Source: Kitasatospora terrestris | Lineage (GTDB): Bacteria; Actinomycetota; Actinomycetes; Streptomycetales; Streptomycetaceae | Assembly: GCF_039542905.1 (NCBI RefSeq) | Contig: NZ_BAABIS010000001.1 | Location: 496,001-560,000 of the forward strand | Direction: 5' to 3' | DNA: 64,000 bases | Part shown: one piece after another, positions 33,315 through 42,303 of the stretch | Numbering within the stretch: position 1 is the stretch's first letter | Layout: every line of letters starts with the position of its first letter | Translations under genes and position numbers: made by a program | The notes under the pieces: model-generated | The model's database searches: none | What the model saw: the letters and a program-made list of their open reading frames with translations, nothing else | What the model was told of the DNA's origin: nothing

Positions 33315-33330
33315 ATACCCCAGGGGGTAT
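33315..33330. promoter_or_regulatory. CsoR/CstR-type operator 3
   Basis: ATACCCCAGGGGGTAT, extended by A/T to an 18-bp palindrome, lies 17 nt before the rhodanese start. It is the best-conserved copy and overlaps where the core promoter should be. Confidence 0.7.
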
Positions 33331-33341
33331 TTACACCCTAC

Positions 33342-33777
33342 GACAACAGCACCGCGGAGCTCGGCATTCCACCGTCTCCACCGGCAACACCTCCGTCCTC
33401 AACCTCCCCTGCAACCCGAAGCCGGTGATTGACCCGACCCCCACGGCCACCTCCACCACGACGGGCGGTACCGGCAGTGCGTCCTCGCCGACCCTGTGCG
33501 CCCAAGGCGACAACACCCTCACCGCAACCGGGCTGAACCTCACCTACAACGGCGGCACCAGCGCCTGGCACCGCGTCGAGACCTACCGCTACTACGCCAC
33601 CGACCCGGTCGCCGGCCGGGAGCACTACACCCAGGCCGCCGGCCTCGCCTCCGCCACCGGCGCCCCTGCAACCTCACCGGCGGGACCGTGAAGGCCGAAA
33701 TCTGGAACGCCTTCGACAACGCCGACTCCACCCCGGGCACCGGAAACCTGACCGTCCTCGGACTGCCCGACAACTGA
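33342..33777 (+). pseudogene. C-terminal remnant of a secreted-type protein, frameshifted
   Basis: A plus-strand reading frame without a start gives a Thr/Ser-rich linker and a compact module (LCAQGDNTLTATGLNLTYNG, YRYYATDPVAGREHY). At about 33660 the frame shifts and the sequence continues in another frame (CNLTGGTVKAEIWNAFDN) to a stop at 33777. The low-complexity Thr/Pro linker suggests an exported or phage-like protein. The N-terminal part is missing. I do not recognise the family. Confidence 0.5.
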
Positions 33778-33837
33778 CCCGACACCAGCACCAGGGCAGC
33801 ACCGGGCCCGGACCTCCACACACGGGGCCCGGGACCG

Positions 33838-34075
33838 GTCACCTGATCGGCTCCCGCGGAAGACCGTGACCGCCTGCGGGTCGCCGCCAGTATCCCCGGC
33901 GGCCGTCGCGCCGTTGGTGTCGAGGACCTCGGTCCAGGACCCAGCGGCAGGGTGACGTTGTAGGTGCTGCCGGTGGGGTCGGCGACCACGACGGTGTCGT
34001 AGGCGCTCGGCGCGGCCAGGCCGGAGCTGGTGCGGGCGATGATCGGCGACGAGCACACCACCACTCGCGCACCGA
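33838..34075 (-). pseudogene. Alpha-amylase C-terminal domain remnant
   Basis: On the minus strand, VVVADPTGSTYNVTLP continues, after a one-base deletion near 33948, as AGSWTEVLDTNGATAAGD and then PQAVTVF. This matches the final beta-sandwich of secreted alpha-amylases. No catalytic domain is nearby, so it is a decayed 3' fragment. A free-standing starch-binding protein is encoded at 56678. Confidence 0.5.
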
Positions 34076-34229
34076 TCGGCCTCGGGCAACAGTTGCTCCA
34101 CGCCGGCCGGGCCGACGCGACCGTCAACGAGCTGTCGATGCACGGGTGACCACGTCCGAAGAGGGACCGCGGCGCACACCTGCGCCGTGGTCCGTCCGCG
34201 TCGGCTGGCACCGGGCCCTCGGCAGCCGG

Positions 34230-35456
34230 TCAACCAGTCAACCGGTGCCACCACCGCCGCCACCACCGGTCACGCCCGTCCTCGGGGCCCGGCGCCGTGT
34301 CCTCCCGCGGCTCCGCGGCCCCTCCGGCCGCCCGGGGCACCACCGGTCCGGGCTCCGGGGCCGTCCTCAGGTCCCGGAGCTGCCGGTAGAGCCGCAACTC
34401 CTCCTCCCCGGGCCGGTCGGGGACCCTGACGTCCACTCGGACCCGCAGGTCTCCACGGCCGTGGCCACTCCCGCTCCGGGGCAGGCCCCGGCCGGCGATC
34501 CCGAGCACAGTCCCGGGCTGCGTCCCGGGCGGTACGCTCAGCACCACGTCACCGTCGAGAGCGGCCACGGTCAGCCGCGTGCCGAGCACCGCATCCGGCA
34601 CCGTGACCTCCTCGGTGTGCCACAGGTCGGCGCCGTGCCGCTCGAACCGGGGGTCCGCAACGGTGCGGACGACCACGAACGCGTCTCCGTGGCGACCGCC
34701 GCCCAACGGTGGCGGCATGCCCTTGCCGGGCAGGCGCAGCGCGGTGCCCTCGGCGATGCCCGGCGGGATCCGCAGGGTGACGGACTCGCTCTGTTCCGCC
34801 GATCCCGAGCCCGCGCACGCCGGGCACGGCCGCTCGACGACCGCGCCGGTGCCGCCGCACGCGGAGCAGGTGGCCACCTGCCGCATCACCAGAGCTCCCC
34901 GGCGCCGCTCGATCACCAGGCTGCCCGTGCCGCCGCACCGTCCGCACGACCGGGGACGCGTGCCTGGCGCCACGCCCGATCCGCCGCAGACACCGCACGG
35001 ACCGGGTCTGCGAACGGTCACCGTCCCGGTGCCGCCGCCCAGGACGGTGGTGAGCGGCACGGTCAGAGCGATCTCGATGTCCGCCTCGCGGTCCGCAAGG
35101 CGCCCGCGCCGACCTGTGAAGAAGCCGCCCGGCCACGCGTCGTCCTCGCCGAAGCCGGGGGTGCCCCCGCCTCCGAAGAGGTCGCCGAGGTCGAGCCCGG
35201 CCAGCAGGTCCTCGACGGAGATCCCGTCGAGGCTCGCCGTCCCGTGGCGGTCGTACTCCGACCGCCTGCCCGGGTCCGACAGCACCGCGTAGGCCTCGGT
35301 GATCTCTTCGAAGCGCTCCTGCGCGTCGGGCTCCGAGCTGCGGTCCGGATGGTGCGTGCGCGCCAGGTCCCGGAATGCCCGCTTGACCGTCTTCTGGTCG
35401 GCGTCGTGCGGGACTCCGAGGACCGCGTAGTAGTCCTTGCGGCTGGTCGTCGCCAT
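34230..35456 (-). CDS. dnaJ: DnaJ-type (HSP40) co-chaperone
   Basis: 408-aa type I DnaJ. The J domain (about 7-72) has HHPD of the DnaK-stimulating loop. A Gly/Phe-rich segment follows (GDLFGGGGTPGF). A zinc-finger region has four repeats (CGVCGGSG, CGRCGGTG, CSACGGTG, CPACAGSG), and a C-terminal substrate-binding domain has LRLPGKGMP. The C-terminus is unusually Pro/Glu/Trp-rich. It lacks an adjacent dnaK/grpE and is preceded, 36 nt from the ATG at 35456, by a perfect DevR-like box, so it is probably a stress-specific extra copy rather than the housekeeping DnaJ. Confidence 0.92.
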   Translation of the reverse strand: MATTSRKDYYAVLGVPHDADQKTVKRAFRDLARTHHPDRSSEPDAQERFEEITEAYAVLSDPGRRSEYDRHGTASLDGISVEDLLAGLDLGDLFGGGGTPGFGEDDAWPGGFFTGRRGRLADREADIEIALTVPLTTVLGGGTGTVTVRRPGPCGVCGGSGVAPGTRPRSCGRCGGTGSLVIERRRGALVMRQVATCSACGGTGAVVERPCPACAGSGSAEQSESVTLRIPPGIAEGTALRLPGKGMPPPLGGGRHGDAFVVVRTVADPRFERHGADLWHTEEVTVPDAVLGTRLTVAALDGDVVLSVPPGTQPGTVLGIAGRGLPRSGSGHGRGDLRVRVDVRVPDRPGEEELRLYRQLRDLRTAPEPGPVVPRAAGGAAEPREDTAPGPEDGRDRWWRRWWHRLTG

Positions 35457-35491
35457 ACCACCAGGTTCGCTCCTGGCCAGGGGCCCGGACA

Positions 35492-35505
35492 GGGCCGACC
35501 GGCCC
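35492..35505. promoter_or_regulatory. DevR/OsdR-box-like palindrome 11
   Basis: GGGCCGACCGGCCC lies 36 nt before dnaJ, identical to the copies at 6133 and 13755. Confidence 0.6.
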
Positions 35506-35506
35506 C

Positions 35507-35870
35507 GATGGACGGGGCGACCGACAGCACCCCTCCGGTCCTGGTGGACGTGGACAGGCCCACAGGAGAGGCCGGGCCGCCACCCGGCCCGCGGGGCGGC
35601 GCAGGCCCACGCGGTCGAGACCGGCCGCAGAGCTGATCGACGTTCCGCCGACTGCTCACCGGTCGTACCCTGCCACCGGGGCCGCGGCGGCCCCCAGCAC
35701 CTGGCATCTCCCGGCAGCGCCGGCCTGTCCGATCCAGTCAACACACCGCTCCGGTCACGGTCACTTCATCGCGGCAGCTCGGGGACCGTCGCAGGACGAC
35801 GCCGACTGCTGCGAGATTCCCCTCGACGAGAACCACCGCAGCACCCTCGAACTCGGCTCCCTCGACTTCT
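35507..35870. other. Non-coding stretch between dnaJ and P-type ATPase
   Basis: No convincing gene. The stretch before 35870 has scattered short frames (one plus-strand frame near 35800-35878 reads [18 protein letters not shown]) that may be debris of a lost gene. Confidence 0.4.
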
Positions 35871-38807
35871 TCACCTGGGGCGGTGGCCGTGCTCGGCCGC
35901 GACGCGACGGGCGTGCGCGACGATCTCGGTGGCCGCGTGCTCCCCGACGCCGAGGGCGTGAGTCAGCCGGTGGGCGCTCCAGCCGTGCCGAGCGAGCAGG
36001 ACCGGAAGCGGGTGGTGACCGCTCTCCTCGACCGGGGCGGGCGGCACGGGCTCGACGGGGAGCCCACCGGTCGGCACGGCCGTCCGGCGGCGGACCAGGG
36101 CTCGGCGCAGCTCGTCCGCACCCCAGACGAGGAACGGGAACGGCAGGACGGTGAGCAGCTGGGTGGGTGTGAGGGCGGCGGTGCCGAACAGGCGGTGCAG
36201 GGCGGGCAGGTAGACGATCGCACCGGCGAAGGCGAGCGAGAAACCGATGCCACCGAGCAGGCGGGGGTTGCTGAACACGCCGACGGCGCGCAGCGGCGCG
36301 CGGTCGGTGCGGACCGCGAAGGCGGTACCGATCTGACAGGCGACGATGCCGAGCCAGGTGACGGTCGTCGCCTGCTGCCACGTCGGGTGCAGGGCGGTGC
36401 CGGGTCCGACGTCGTCGCCGGGGTGCCAGCCGCCGCGAGCCAGGGTGAGGAAGTACCCGCCCATCACCAGGAAGGCGGAGATCAGCCCGAGGAAGCCCCA
36501 GGCGCGGGCGAGCATGGCGGGACGGATGACCCGTTCGGAGCGTGGTCGGGGCGGGCGGTCCATCAGCCCGGGCTCGGCCCGTTCACGGCCGAGTGCGAGC
36601 GCCGGGAGTGTGTCGGTGCCGAGGTCGACGGCGAGGATCTGCATGACCGTCAGCGGCAAGGGGACCGCTCCGCCGGCCAGCGCGAAGACCAGGAAGGGAA
36701 CCACCTCGGGCACCGCGTGGGTGAAGATGTAGACGATGAACTTCCGGATGTTGTCGTAGGTGCGGCGCCCGTACTCGACGGCGGCCACGATGGTGGCGAA
36801 GTTGTCGTCGGTGAGCACGACGGTCGCCGCCTCGCGGGCCACGTCCGTGCCTGAGCGGCCCATCGCGACGCCGATGTCGGCCCGGTGCAGCGCGGGGGCG
36901 TCGTTGACGCCGTCGCCGGTCATCGCCACGGTGTTCCCCTCGGCGCGCAGCGCGTCGGCGATCCGCAGTTTGGCCTCGGGCGAGCTCCGCGCGAAGATCA
37001 CCTCCTCGCGGCGGGCGAGCAGGGCGTCGAGCCGGTCGTCGTCCATCGTGTCGAGTTCGGTGCCGGTGACGATGCGCATGCCGCGATGGCCGATGCCGGC
37101 CTGTTCGGCGACCGCGGCAGCGGTGAGGCCGTTGTCACCGGTGACCACGTGCACGGTGATCCCGGCCCGGTGCGCCAGCGCGATCGAGCCGGCCACCTCG
37201 GGCCGGAGCGGGTCCGCCATGGCGACCAGGCCCAGCAGGCACAGGTCCTGCTCCGCGTCCTCCCGGCGCCCGGGGGCGGGTGCCCGGGGCTCCAGCGGAC
37301 GGACGGCCACCGCGAGCACCCGCAGGCCCCGGGCCGCGAGGCGTCCGACGGTGCGCACCACCTCGGTCCGGCCGGCGGGAGTGAGGGGGCGCACGGTGCC
37401 GCGGTCGTACACGCGGGTGGCGTGGGTGAGGACCTCCTCCGGGGCGCCCTTGGTGTGCAGGACAAGTGTGCCGTCGGCGGCGTCCGCGGTGGTCATCAGC
37501 TTCACGTGCGGGTCGAAGCGGAAGAGCGCGCGCCGCTCGGCGTCGCGCACGGCCGGCACGCAGGGGGAGCCGACCCGCTCGGCGAGCTCGAGGAGCGCGA
37601 GTTCGGTCGGATCCCCGTGGCCCGCAGCAGGGTCGGCGGTGGTGCACAGGGCGGCGGCCCGGGCCAGGCGTACCACCTCGGTGCCGGCCTGCGCGGGCCG
37701 CTTGGCCGGGCTCTCCCCCGCCGGCGTCCAGACGGTGGTGACCCGCATCCGGTTCTCGGTGAGTGTGCCGGTCTTGTCCGTGCAGACGGCCGTGGTGGAG
37801 CCGAGGGTCTCAACCGCGGAGAGCCGCTTGACGACGGCGCCGCGCCGGGCCAGGTCCCGCACGCCCGCGGCGAGCGCAAGAGTGATGGTGGGCAACAGCC
37901 CCTCGGGCACATTGGCGACGAGCAGGCCGACCGCGAAGGCGACCGCGGCGGAGAGCGGGAGTCCGGCAGCCAGACCCATGGGGAGGAAAGCCAGACCCAC
38001 CCCGACGGCGATCACGGCGATCAATCGGGCCACTCGCCGGACCTGCTGCTCCAGCGGACTCTCCTCACGCCGGGTGCGCTGGCTGAGCGCGGCGATCCGG
38101 CCCAGTTCGGTGTGCATCCCGGTGGCGGTCACCACGGCCCGGGCCTGTCCGCCGGTGCACGCCGCCCCGGAGAAGACCAGATCGCGGGCGTCCAGCAGCG
38201 GTCCAGGGTTGTCGGTGTCCTCCGCGGAGCGGAAGACCGGCACGGACTCGCCGGTCAGGGCGGAGAGATCGACCTGCACACCGCCCGACAGCAGCCGGGC
38301 GTCGGCGGACACCCGGTCCCCCTCCTCGACCACCAGGACATCACCGGGCACCAGTTCGGTCGCGGCCACCTCCCGGGGCCGGCCGGCCCGGACCACAGTC
38401 GCCCGCTCGGGCAGGAAGTCCGCCAGTGCCTCGACCGCCCGCTCGGCCTGCCGTTCCTGGGCGAAGGCAAGCAGCGCGTTCAGCACGACCACCGCCGCGA
38501 TCGCCACCGCCAGCGCCGGTGTGCCACTGACCACCGCCAGCACGGCGGCAAGCGACAGCAGGATCGCGAGCGGCTGGGTGAACTGCTGCGCTAGCTCGTG
38601 CGGCCACCGTCGCCCTCCCCGGCGGGTCAGGGCATTGGGCCCGTGGACGGTCTGCCGGCGCTGTACCTCACGTTCGGACAGGCCGTTCGGCGAGGTCCGC
38701 AGGTCACGGAAGAGCAGGCCGAGCGGCTCGCGCGGGTCCGGGGCGTCGGGCCGCTGCTCTTCTTCCGCCTCCCGGACCGCGCCCGGGCGCTCCTCGGACG
38801 CGGTCAC
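35871..38807 (-). CDS. P-type cation ATPase, type II (Ca2+/Na+-like)
   Basis: 978-aa pump. The order is: a cation-ATPase N-domain ([20 protein letters not shown]), TM1-2, TGES near residue 185, TM4 PEGLLPT, phosphorylation site [11 protein letters not shown] with Asp344, [29 protein letters not shown], then a C-terminal bundle with [16 protein letters not shown] roughly 65-residue cytosolic tail has [22 protein letters not shown]. The PEGLLP motif and AVDLGTD are typical of type II Ca2+/Na+,K+-like pumps. GTG 38807 is chosen because GGAGGT lies 5 nt upstream, although the frame stays open further. A DevR-like box is 69 nt before it. Confidence 0.9.
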   Translation of the reverse strand: MTASEERPGAVREAEEEQRPDAPDPREPLGLLFRDLRTSPNGLSEREVQRRQTVHGPNALTRRGGRRWPHELAQQFTQPLAILLSLAAVLAVVSGTPALAVAIAAVVVLNALLAFAQERQAERAVEALADFLPERATVVRAGRPREVAATELVPGDVLVVEEGDRVSADARLLSGGVQVDLSALTGESVPVFRSAEDTDNPGPLLDARDLVFSGAACTGGQARAVVTATGMHTELGRIAALSQRTRREESPLEQQVRRVARLIAVIAVGVGLAFLPMGLAAGLPLSAAVAFAVGLLVANVPEGLLPTITLALAAGVRDLARRGAVVKRLSAVETLGSTTAVCTDKTGTLTENRMRVTTVWTPAGESPAKRPAQAGTEVVRLARAAALCTTADPAAGHGDPTELALLELAERVGSPCVPAVRDAERRALFRFDPHVKLMTTADAADGTLVLHTKGAPEEVLTHATRVYDRGTVRPLTPAGRTEVVRTVGRLAARGLRVLAVAVRPLEPRAPAPGRREDAEQDLCLLGLVAMADPLRPEVAGSIALAHRAGITVHVVTGDNGLTAAAVAEQAGIGHRGMRIVTGTELDTMDDDRLDALLARREEVIFARSSPEAKLRIADALRAEGNTVAMTGDGVNDAPALHRADIGVAMGRSGTDVAREAATVVLTDDNFATIVAAVEYGRRTYDNIRKFIVYIFTHAVPEVVPFLVFALAGGAVPLPLTVMQILAVDLGTDTLPALALGRERAEPGLMDRPPRPRSERVIRPAMLARAWGFLGLISAFLVMGGYFLTLARGGWHPGDDVGPGTALHPTWQQATTVTWLGIVACQIGTAFAVRTDRAPLRAVGVFSNPRLLGGIGFSLAFAGAIVYLPALHRLFGTAALTPTQLLTVLPFPFLVWGADELRRALVRRRTAVPTGGLPVEPVPPAPVEESGHHPLPVLLARHGWSAHRLTHALGVGEHAATEIVAHARRVAAEHGHRPR

Positions 38808-38875
38808 CGCCGACCTCCAGATGTCCGGTCTGGTACCTCCGCTTCCATGGTCCGCCGCCGGGCCGATCGCCAGCA

Positions 38876-38889
38876 GGGCCTGTCGGCCC
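38876..38889. promoter_or_regulatory. DevR/OsdR-box-like palindrome 12
   Basis: GGGCCTGTCGGCCC lies 69 nt before the second P-type ATPase. It is the last copy found when reading left to right. Confidence 0.55.
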
Positions 38890-38959
38890 ACCCGGTCGCG
38901 GCCACCCGGCGCCGAACTCCCGCGGCCGAGTGGCGCCTCCGGCGCAGCGGGCGCGCGGG

Positions 38960-39079
38960 TCAAGGGAGGGTCTGTTCGACCCAGAGGGTCCTCCCCCGGT
39001 CGGGAGGCCGGACGCCCCAGCGCTGGGTGAGCTGGGCGGTGATGAACAGGCCGCGGCCGTTCTCGACGACTGCGAACCG
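38960..39079 (-). pseudogene. C-terminal remnant of an anti-sigma-type ATP-binding protein
   Basis: The last 39 codons read [19 protein letters not shown] and [10 protein letters not shown]. This is the usual end of streptomycete HATPase_c_2 (RsbW-like) proteins, where GRGL is the G2 box and WG precedes the last strand. No N-box or start lies upstream in frame, so it is a 5'-truncated remnant. The roughly 170 bp up to the TetR gene hold nothing else I can call. Confidence 0.6.
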
Positions 39080-39249
39080 AGCGTTCAGCGGGCCGCGTCC
39101 GCCGCCGCAAAGGAAAGCGCTGGGCTGGCCTCCTCGTCCGTTCAGCGCGGTCCCTACCGGTGGCGCAGCGCAAGGATGTCGTCCGGCAGGTGCCCGTGCT
39201 GTTGGCCGGCGGCGCGGACGTCGAGCCGCGACGTGACGGGACTGCCGCG

Positions 39250-39891
39250 TCAGGGGCCGGTGAGGGCGTCCACCTCGGCGGCGTAGAGGCGGGCCGGGTC
39301 GAAGCCCATGCCGGCGAAGTGGCCGGCCAACTCCAGGGACAGCACGCCGTGCAGGCGGGTCCAGAAGGTCACGGCGCGGCGGAGCACCGAGGACGGCGCG
39401 GGGTGGTCGCCCGCCCAGGCGCGGTGGTCGTCGAGGTGCTCGTCGAACTCGGTCGGGGTGAGCGGCAGCCCGGCGCAGGCGTCGAGGAGGACGGCCATGA
39501 TCTCGCCGGCGATCCGGGTGGTGTCCTCCGGCGCCTGGTAGCCGGGCACCGGCGTGCCGTAGACCAGCAGGTAGCGCTGGGGGTCGTCGAGGGCCCAGGC
39601 GCGCAGGGCGCGGGCCAGTGCGGCGAGGTCGGCACCGGCGTCGCCGTGGGCCCGGAAGGTGTCGGCGAGGCTTCGGTAGGCGTCCCGGACCAGCTCGGTG
39701 ATCAGTTCGTCGCGGTTGGCGTAGTACCGGTAGAGCGCGGGGCCGCTCAGGCCCATCCGCTTGGCGATGGCGTTGAGGGACAGCGCGGATGCTCCGGCGG
39801 TGGCGATCTGCTCCCACGCGTGCTGCTTGATCTCGTCCCGCACCTGGGCGCGGTAGCGCTCCCGGGGGGTCTTCGCGTCCGGCTCCGCCAC
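39250..39891 (-). CDS. TetR/AcrR-family regulator (WHG domain)
   Basis: 213-aa repressor. The N-terminal HTH (about 25-70) reads [20 protein letters not shown] then [14 protein letters not shown], a clean TetR recognition helix. The C-terminal ligand domain resembles TetR_C_33/WHG. It is divergent from an MDR quinone oxidoreductase across 140 bp containing two inverted operator-like elements. It probably represses both genes and releases on binding an electrophile or quinone-like ligand. Confidence 0.92.
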   Translation of the reverse strand: MAEPDAKTPRERYRAQVRDEIKQHAWEQIATAGASALSLNAIAKRMGLSGPALYRYYANRDELITELVRDAYRSLADTFRAHGDAGADLAALARALRAWALDDPQRYLLVYGTPVPGYQAPEDTTRIAGEIMAVLLDACAGLPLTPTEFDEHLDDHRAWAGDHPAPSSVLRRAVTFWTRLHGVLSLELAGHFAGMGFDPARLYAAEVDALTGP

Positions 39892-39931
39892 TGCCGCCTC
39901 CGAACCTCGGCCGGCCTTGGCGCCGACGTTC

Positions 39932-39993
39932 AGTTAGAGGTTATCACTCTTCTTCTTGACTGTTACCGAAGCATGGAGTTATAACTTCTAACG
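39932..39993. promoter_or_regulatory. Paired TetR operator candidates
   Basis: Two 17-bp elements in opposite orientation: AGTTAGAGGTTATCACT (39932-39948) and AGTTATAACTTCTAACG (39977-39993). One is close to the reverse complement of the other. They lie in an unusually A/T-rich 100-bp gap between the divergent starts and include the palindrome AGTTATAACT. Confidence 0.55.
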
Positions 39994-40031
39994 AACGCAA
40001 CAGGGTGTTCGAAGCGTGGAAGGGGACGGTC

Positions 40032-41063
40032 ATGGAGACCGACCGCATGACCCAGGTCGTTCTGCCCGGCATCGTGGCGCCGGAGGGGCTGGAGATCCGT
40101 CACGGCCGGGTACCGCAGGCCGGCCCCGGCCAGGTCGTCGTCGCCATGGAGGCGAGCGGCGTCTCGTTCGCCGAGCAGCAGATGCGCCGCGGCCGGTACT
40201 ACGACCAGCCGCCGTTCCCCTTCGTCCCGGGCTACGACCTGGTCGGACGGGTGATCGCCACCGGCGCCGGCGTCGACCCGGACCTGGCCGGACGGCGGGT
40301 CGCCGCGCTGCTGAAGATCGGCGGCTGGTCCAGCCACGTGGTGATCGACGCGGCGGACGCGGTCGACGTCCCGGAAGGGCTCACCGCCGCCGAGGCGGAG
40401 ACGGTCGTGGTCAACGGCATCACCGCCTGGCAGATGCTGCACCGCCGGGCGCGAGTGCGGGCCGGGCAGACGGTCCTCGTGCACGGCGCGAGCGGCGGCG
40501 TGGGCTCCGTCCTGGTCCAGCTCGCCCACGCGGCCGGCGCGGCGGTCATCGGTACCGCGTCCGCCCGGCACCACGACGCCCTGCGGGAACTCGGTGTGAT
40601 CCCCGTCGACTACCGCGGCGGGAACGTCGCCGACCGGGTACGCGAACTGGCGCCCGGCGGGGTGGACGCGGTCTTCGACCACGTCGGCGGCCGCAGCGTG
40701 ATCGACTCCTGGCAGCTGCTCGCCCCCGGCGGCACCCTCGTCGCCTACGGCAGCGCCTCCACCCGCGACGACAGCGGCTCCAAGCAGTGGCCGGTCCTGA
40801 AGGTCCTCGCCCGCACCTGGCTCTGGAACGCCCTCCCCAACGGGCGGCACGCGTACTTCTACAACATCTGGGCCGGCCGCGCCCTCGGCCGGGACCGCTT
40901 CCGTGACCGCCTGCGCACCGACCTCACCGAGGTCTTCGGCGCCCTGCACCGCGGCGAGATCACCGCCCGCATCGCCGCCCGCCTCCCGCTCGCCCGGGCC
41001 GCCGAGGCGCTGAGCCTGGCGGAGTCCGGCACCGTCACCGGCAAGATCGTCCTGACACCCTGA
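40032..41063 (+). CDS. MDR-family NADPH:quinone oxidoreductase-like protein
   Basis: 343-aa zinc-free medium-chain reductase. The N-terminal GroES-like part has VSFAEQQMRRGRYYDQPPFP and PGYDLVGRV. The Rossmann part has VLVHGASGGVGSVLVQLA, the AXXGXXG-type NADPH loop. No zinc ligands are present, as in QOR/crotonyl reductase relatives. ATG 40032 follows GGGGACGG. Divergent from a TetR gene and likely regulated by it. The substrate is probably a quinone or enone, which is inferred from the family. Confidence 0.9.
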   Translation: METDRMTQVVLPGIVAPEGLEIRHGRVPQAGPGQVVVAMEASGVSFAEQQMRRGRYYDQPPFPFVPGYDLVGRVIATGAGVDPDLAGRRVAALLKIGGWSSHVVIDAADAVDVPEGLTAAEAETVVVNGITAWQMLHRRARVRAGQTVLVHGASGGVGSVLVQLAHAAGAAVIGTASARHHDALRELGVIPVDYRGGNVADRVRELAPGGVDAVFDHVGGRSVIDSWQLLAPGGTLVAYGSASTRDDSGSKQWPVLKVLARTWLWNALPNGRHAYFYNIWAGRALGRDRFRDRLRTDLTEVFGALHRGEITARIAARLPLARAAEALSLAESGTVTGKIVLTP

Positions 41064-41082
41064 CACCCTGACGCCCTGACAC
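41051..41082 (+). repeat. Four 8-bp tandem repeats over a stop codon
   Basis: Four copies of CCTGACAC (third copy CCTGACGC) run from inside the last codons of the oxidoreductase gene past its TGA at 41061-41063. Copy-number change would not move the stop, because every copy carries TGA in one frame. Confidence 0.75.
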
Positions 41083-41291
41083 CCCTGCCGCGGCTCGCCG
41101 CCGCGGCGATGAACGGCCCCCGCCATCGGGGTCGGCCGGTCCTCGCCGGTGCCCGCACGGGGTCGCGGCCCACCCGTGCGGCGTCGCGACGGGGCCGTCC
41201 GGGCCACCGGGTTGCGGGTGGGGCGGGTGGGCACGGTGACGGCGGGCGGCCGCAGGAGTGCGGCCGAGGGGAGGACGACACGGACAGGGCA

Positions 41292-42161
41292 TTGATCACC
41301 GCGATCGCGGCTGCGGTGGTGGGTGCGGGGACGGCCGGTTTCGCCGGGTGGAGGGCATCGGCAACCCGTACTGCAGCCCAGGCGGCCGTGCGGCAGGCAT
41401 CGGCAGCGGAGGCCCAAGCGGCTGCGACACATGCCCAGGCGGCGGCAGCAGAGGCCCAGGCCGCCACCGTGGCACGCCGGCTCAGCAGCATCGAGCACGA
41501 TCAGCGCGCCGCGCGGAGCCCGCTCTTCGCGATCGACGACTTCCACAGGTCCGAGTGACAGGTGCTCGGGCTTGTGGTCCGCCAGATGACCGGCTCGGCA
41601 ATGGAGTCGGTGCAGGTCGGCTCCGAAGGCGACGGCGTGGGCGCTGTACACCGGTCACGAGGGGAACCGGCTCAGGAGAACCTCGTAAGCCGGTCACGGG
41701 AAGAACCGACCCAGCAGAACCCTGCCTCACCGCACCTTCCGGCAGACCTGGGCCCCATGGCGCCCGGAGCCGTTCAGGAGGTCTTCCTTCCCGTCGGGAA
41801 CGATTTCGAGGGCGACATCTTCCTGCACTTCGACTGCCGGGACCGCACGGGCGGGACCTGGACGGCCTCAGTCGACCGCGAGGCAGCCGCCCCCGCTGTT
41901 GGTCGCTCCGTTGACGGGGTCGCGGGTCAGGTGCCGTGCCGGCCGGGAGGACGGATAGCGCGGGCACCAGCCGCGGAAACCGCTCGGACAGGTCGGTGCC
42001 GCGCCGGGGGCACCAGCCGCACGACATGGCCCGGCAACACGTGGGCGGCCGCCCGGATTCCGTCCTTCTCCCGACTGCGGCACGTCTCAGCAACCGTAGG
42101 AGGTGGAGTTTCCGGTTGGGGCGGTTGGGGCGGTTGGTTCGCCGGTGCCCCCCGGGCTTGA
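41292..42161 (+). pseudogene. Membrane-anchored coiled-coil protein split by in-frame TGA
   Basis: One frame encodes an N-terminal hydrophobic segment (ALITAIAAAVVGAGTAGFAG), an Ala/Gln-rich helix, then RRLSSIEHDQRAARSPLFAI and DDFHRSE before a TGA at 41556-41558. The same frame continues with QVLGLVVRQMTGSAMESVQV and later FLPVGNDFEGDIFLHFDCRD and GTWTASV, a pattern typical of the second half of actinobacterial signal-anchored coiled-coil proteins of unknown function. A TGG-to-TGA change is the simplest reading. No good start codon is visible (TTG 41292 is a guess), and the frame beyond about 41880 looks non-coding. Confidence 0.5.
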
Positions 42162-42303
42162 GCGGAGCAGCGTGCTCGACTCCCATTCACGACGGGGAGC
42201 GTGGTCCCGGTGACCCGTCGGTCGGCGGGTGAGGACAACCCCCGGGCCGGTCGGAGGGTGTACCGGATGGCCCGCGGTACCGGCGTGCGGCCAGAGTTGA
42301 GCC

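Noticed and set aside
33838..34140. A functional small secreted protein on the minus strand
   Set aside because: The only family-like sequence needs a frame change in the middle of the alpha-amylase C-terminal motif, so it is treated as a remnant.
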